Assembly (NCBI GenBank): GCA_030151925.1
Contig: JASLCY010000203.1
Location: 1-6,162, forward strand
Source of the DNA: Oligoflexus sp.
GTDB taxonomy: Bacteria > Bdellovibrionota_B > Oligoflexia > Oligoflexales > Oligoflexaceae
Direction: 5' to 3'
DNA: 6,162 nt
Shown: positions 5,603-6,162 of the stretch, in pieces
Layout of the letters: each line of letters begins with the position of its first letter
Position numbering within the stretch: the stretch's first letter is position 1
Made by a program: the position numbers and the translations under genes
The notes under the pieces: model-generated
What the model saw: only the letters and a program-made list of their open reading frames with translations
The model's database searches: none
Told to the model about the DNA's origin: nothing

Positions 5603-6162
5603 TCAGTTGCTCGTCGGTAAATCGAATCGGAACAAATCGTTGCGGAGGTTGTTCGCCGAGCTATCGTAACCGCCTATGTACCAAGCCTGGCTCATGTTCG
5701 ACCACAGGCCCGGCGCCTCGCGGCGCCCCACCACGATAGGGCTGCCATAGGTTGTAAAGGTGATATCGCTGGGCCCCGTATACTGGCTCGCGCCGGTCTC
5801 CATATTCACCGCCCACTGGCCTAAAGTCGTGTTGTAAATCCAAAGCAGGCCGCCGGATTTAAGCCAGAGTTCGCCTGGATTGCTTCCGATCGCGCTGAGC
5901 TCCGGAGAGTATCCCGGATAGTTCGCCGGGTGATAGATGCGGTTCATGACGGCGACATATTCAGGAACACGCATGCTGTCATTGCCGGTGACCCGCTCCC
6001 ACATCTCGCTTCCGAGATTGAAGCGCCAGAGCTCCTGGCTCATAACGGAGCCGTTCGTCATGCCGCCGAAGACATATATGTATGAATCCCAGGAGAGGTT
6101 CTCCCAAACCGCGGCCCCAGCTCGGCCTGAAGGATAAGTGGGCGTCGCTGCGACATCGGACT
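5603..6162 (-). CDS. Kelch-repeat beta-propeller protein, C-terminal part (5' end outside window)
   Basis: The minus-strand frame is open from the window edge to TGA at 5605-5603, giving 185 visible residues. Kelch-type blades are recognisable: residues 9-56 (PSGRAG ... YIYVFGG ... LWRFNLGSEMWERVTG), a weaker one around 75-125 (ELWLKSGGLLWIYNTTLGQW), and a last one about 139-185 (RREAPGLWSN ... AWYIGGYDSSANNLRNDLFRFDL). The pattern is Kelch-like: a paired Gly after a hydrophobic strand, a variable loop, then an LWxF strand and, in the first two blades, a Trp. The last blade stops after its LFRFDL strand, so propeller closure may use a strand from the missing N-terminus. ATG 6061 is not taken as the start because the blade, including its R-G-YVFGG part, continues upstream of it. 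Such proteins are commonly exported and bind proteins or glycans, but no signal peptide or partner can be seen here, and enzyme activity (galactose-oxidase type) cannot be judged. Confidence 0.82.
   Translation of the reverse strand, partial: SDVAATPTYPSGRAGAAVWENLSWDSYIYVFGGMTNGSVMSQELWRFNLGSEMWERVTGNDSMRVPEYVAVMNRIYHPANYPGYSPELSAIGSNPGELWLKSGGLLWIYNTTLGQWAVNMETGASQYTGPSDITFTTYGSPIVVGRREAPGLWSNMSQAWYIGGYDSSANNLRNDLFRFDLPTSN

Noticed and set aside
6059..6061. ATG 6061 as the start of the Kelch protein
   Set aside because: The frame continues upstream to the window edge and encodes the beginning of the same Kelch blade (PSGRAG ... YVFGG), so the gene is cut by the window.
1..6162. CRISPR array, tRNA/rRNA genes, insertion sequences, integrase or attachment repeats
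   Set aside because: No spaced direct repeats, tRNA-like cloverleaf, transposase motif or terminal inverted repeats were seen on either strand by reading.

Overview
This 6.2 kb window comes from a bacterial chromosome with GC-rich coding regions, ATG/GTG starts and clear AGGAG-type ribosome binding sites. The mix of a degenerate XRE/ImmA-like regulator, a CheX-type phosphatase with an added domain, a large soluble hybrid histidine kinase and a bacterial Kelch protein would fit a signalling-rich proteobacterium-like lineage such as Bdellovibrionota/Oligoflexia or a related deltaproteobacterial group. That placement is a low-confidence inference; nothing here is a taxonomic marker.

Layout, left to right. 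(1) Positions 1-219 (+) hold the C-terminal end of an unidentified protein with one membrane segment. (2) Positions 220-321 hold a near-consensus sigma70 promoter, an inverted repeat over its -35 box and a perfect 12-bp palindrome next to the ribosome binding site. They lead into an XRE-type helix-turn-helix regulator (322-1212, +) whose C-terminal half resembles an ImmA/IrrE peptidase without its HExxH motif. An intrinsic terminator follows at 1237-1264. (3) A probable two-gene operon (+): a small exported protein of unknown family (1344-2021), preceded by a hairpin that could mask its ribosome binding site, then 29 nt later a CheX-like response-regulator phosphatase (2051-2995) with an acidic linker and an extra C-terminal domain. 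(4) Convergent to it, only 5 nt away and without a visible terminator between, is an 821-residue GAF-PAS-PAS-HisKA-HATPase-REC hybrid histidine kinase (5466-3001, -). (5) A strong hairpin terminator (5550-5578) ends a minus-strand Kelch-repeat protein (6162-5603) whose N-terminus lies outside the window.

The main theme is phospho-signalling. The hybrid kinase should pass phosphate from His456 to Asp754 of its own receiver, and its convergent neighbour keeps the ExxN signature of enzymes that dephosphorylate receiver domains. Whether they act on each other is inference. No tRNA, rRNA, CRISPR array, insertion sequence or attachment site is visible. The most interesting observations are an apparent degenerate second copy of the CheX SPP segment in the phosphatase, the loss of the catalytic motif in the ImmA-like domain, and abrupt codon-composition switches inside the regulator and kinase genes. 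I did not find a clear, wholly new multi-gene system.
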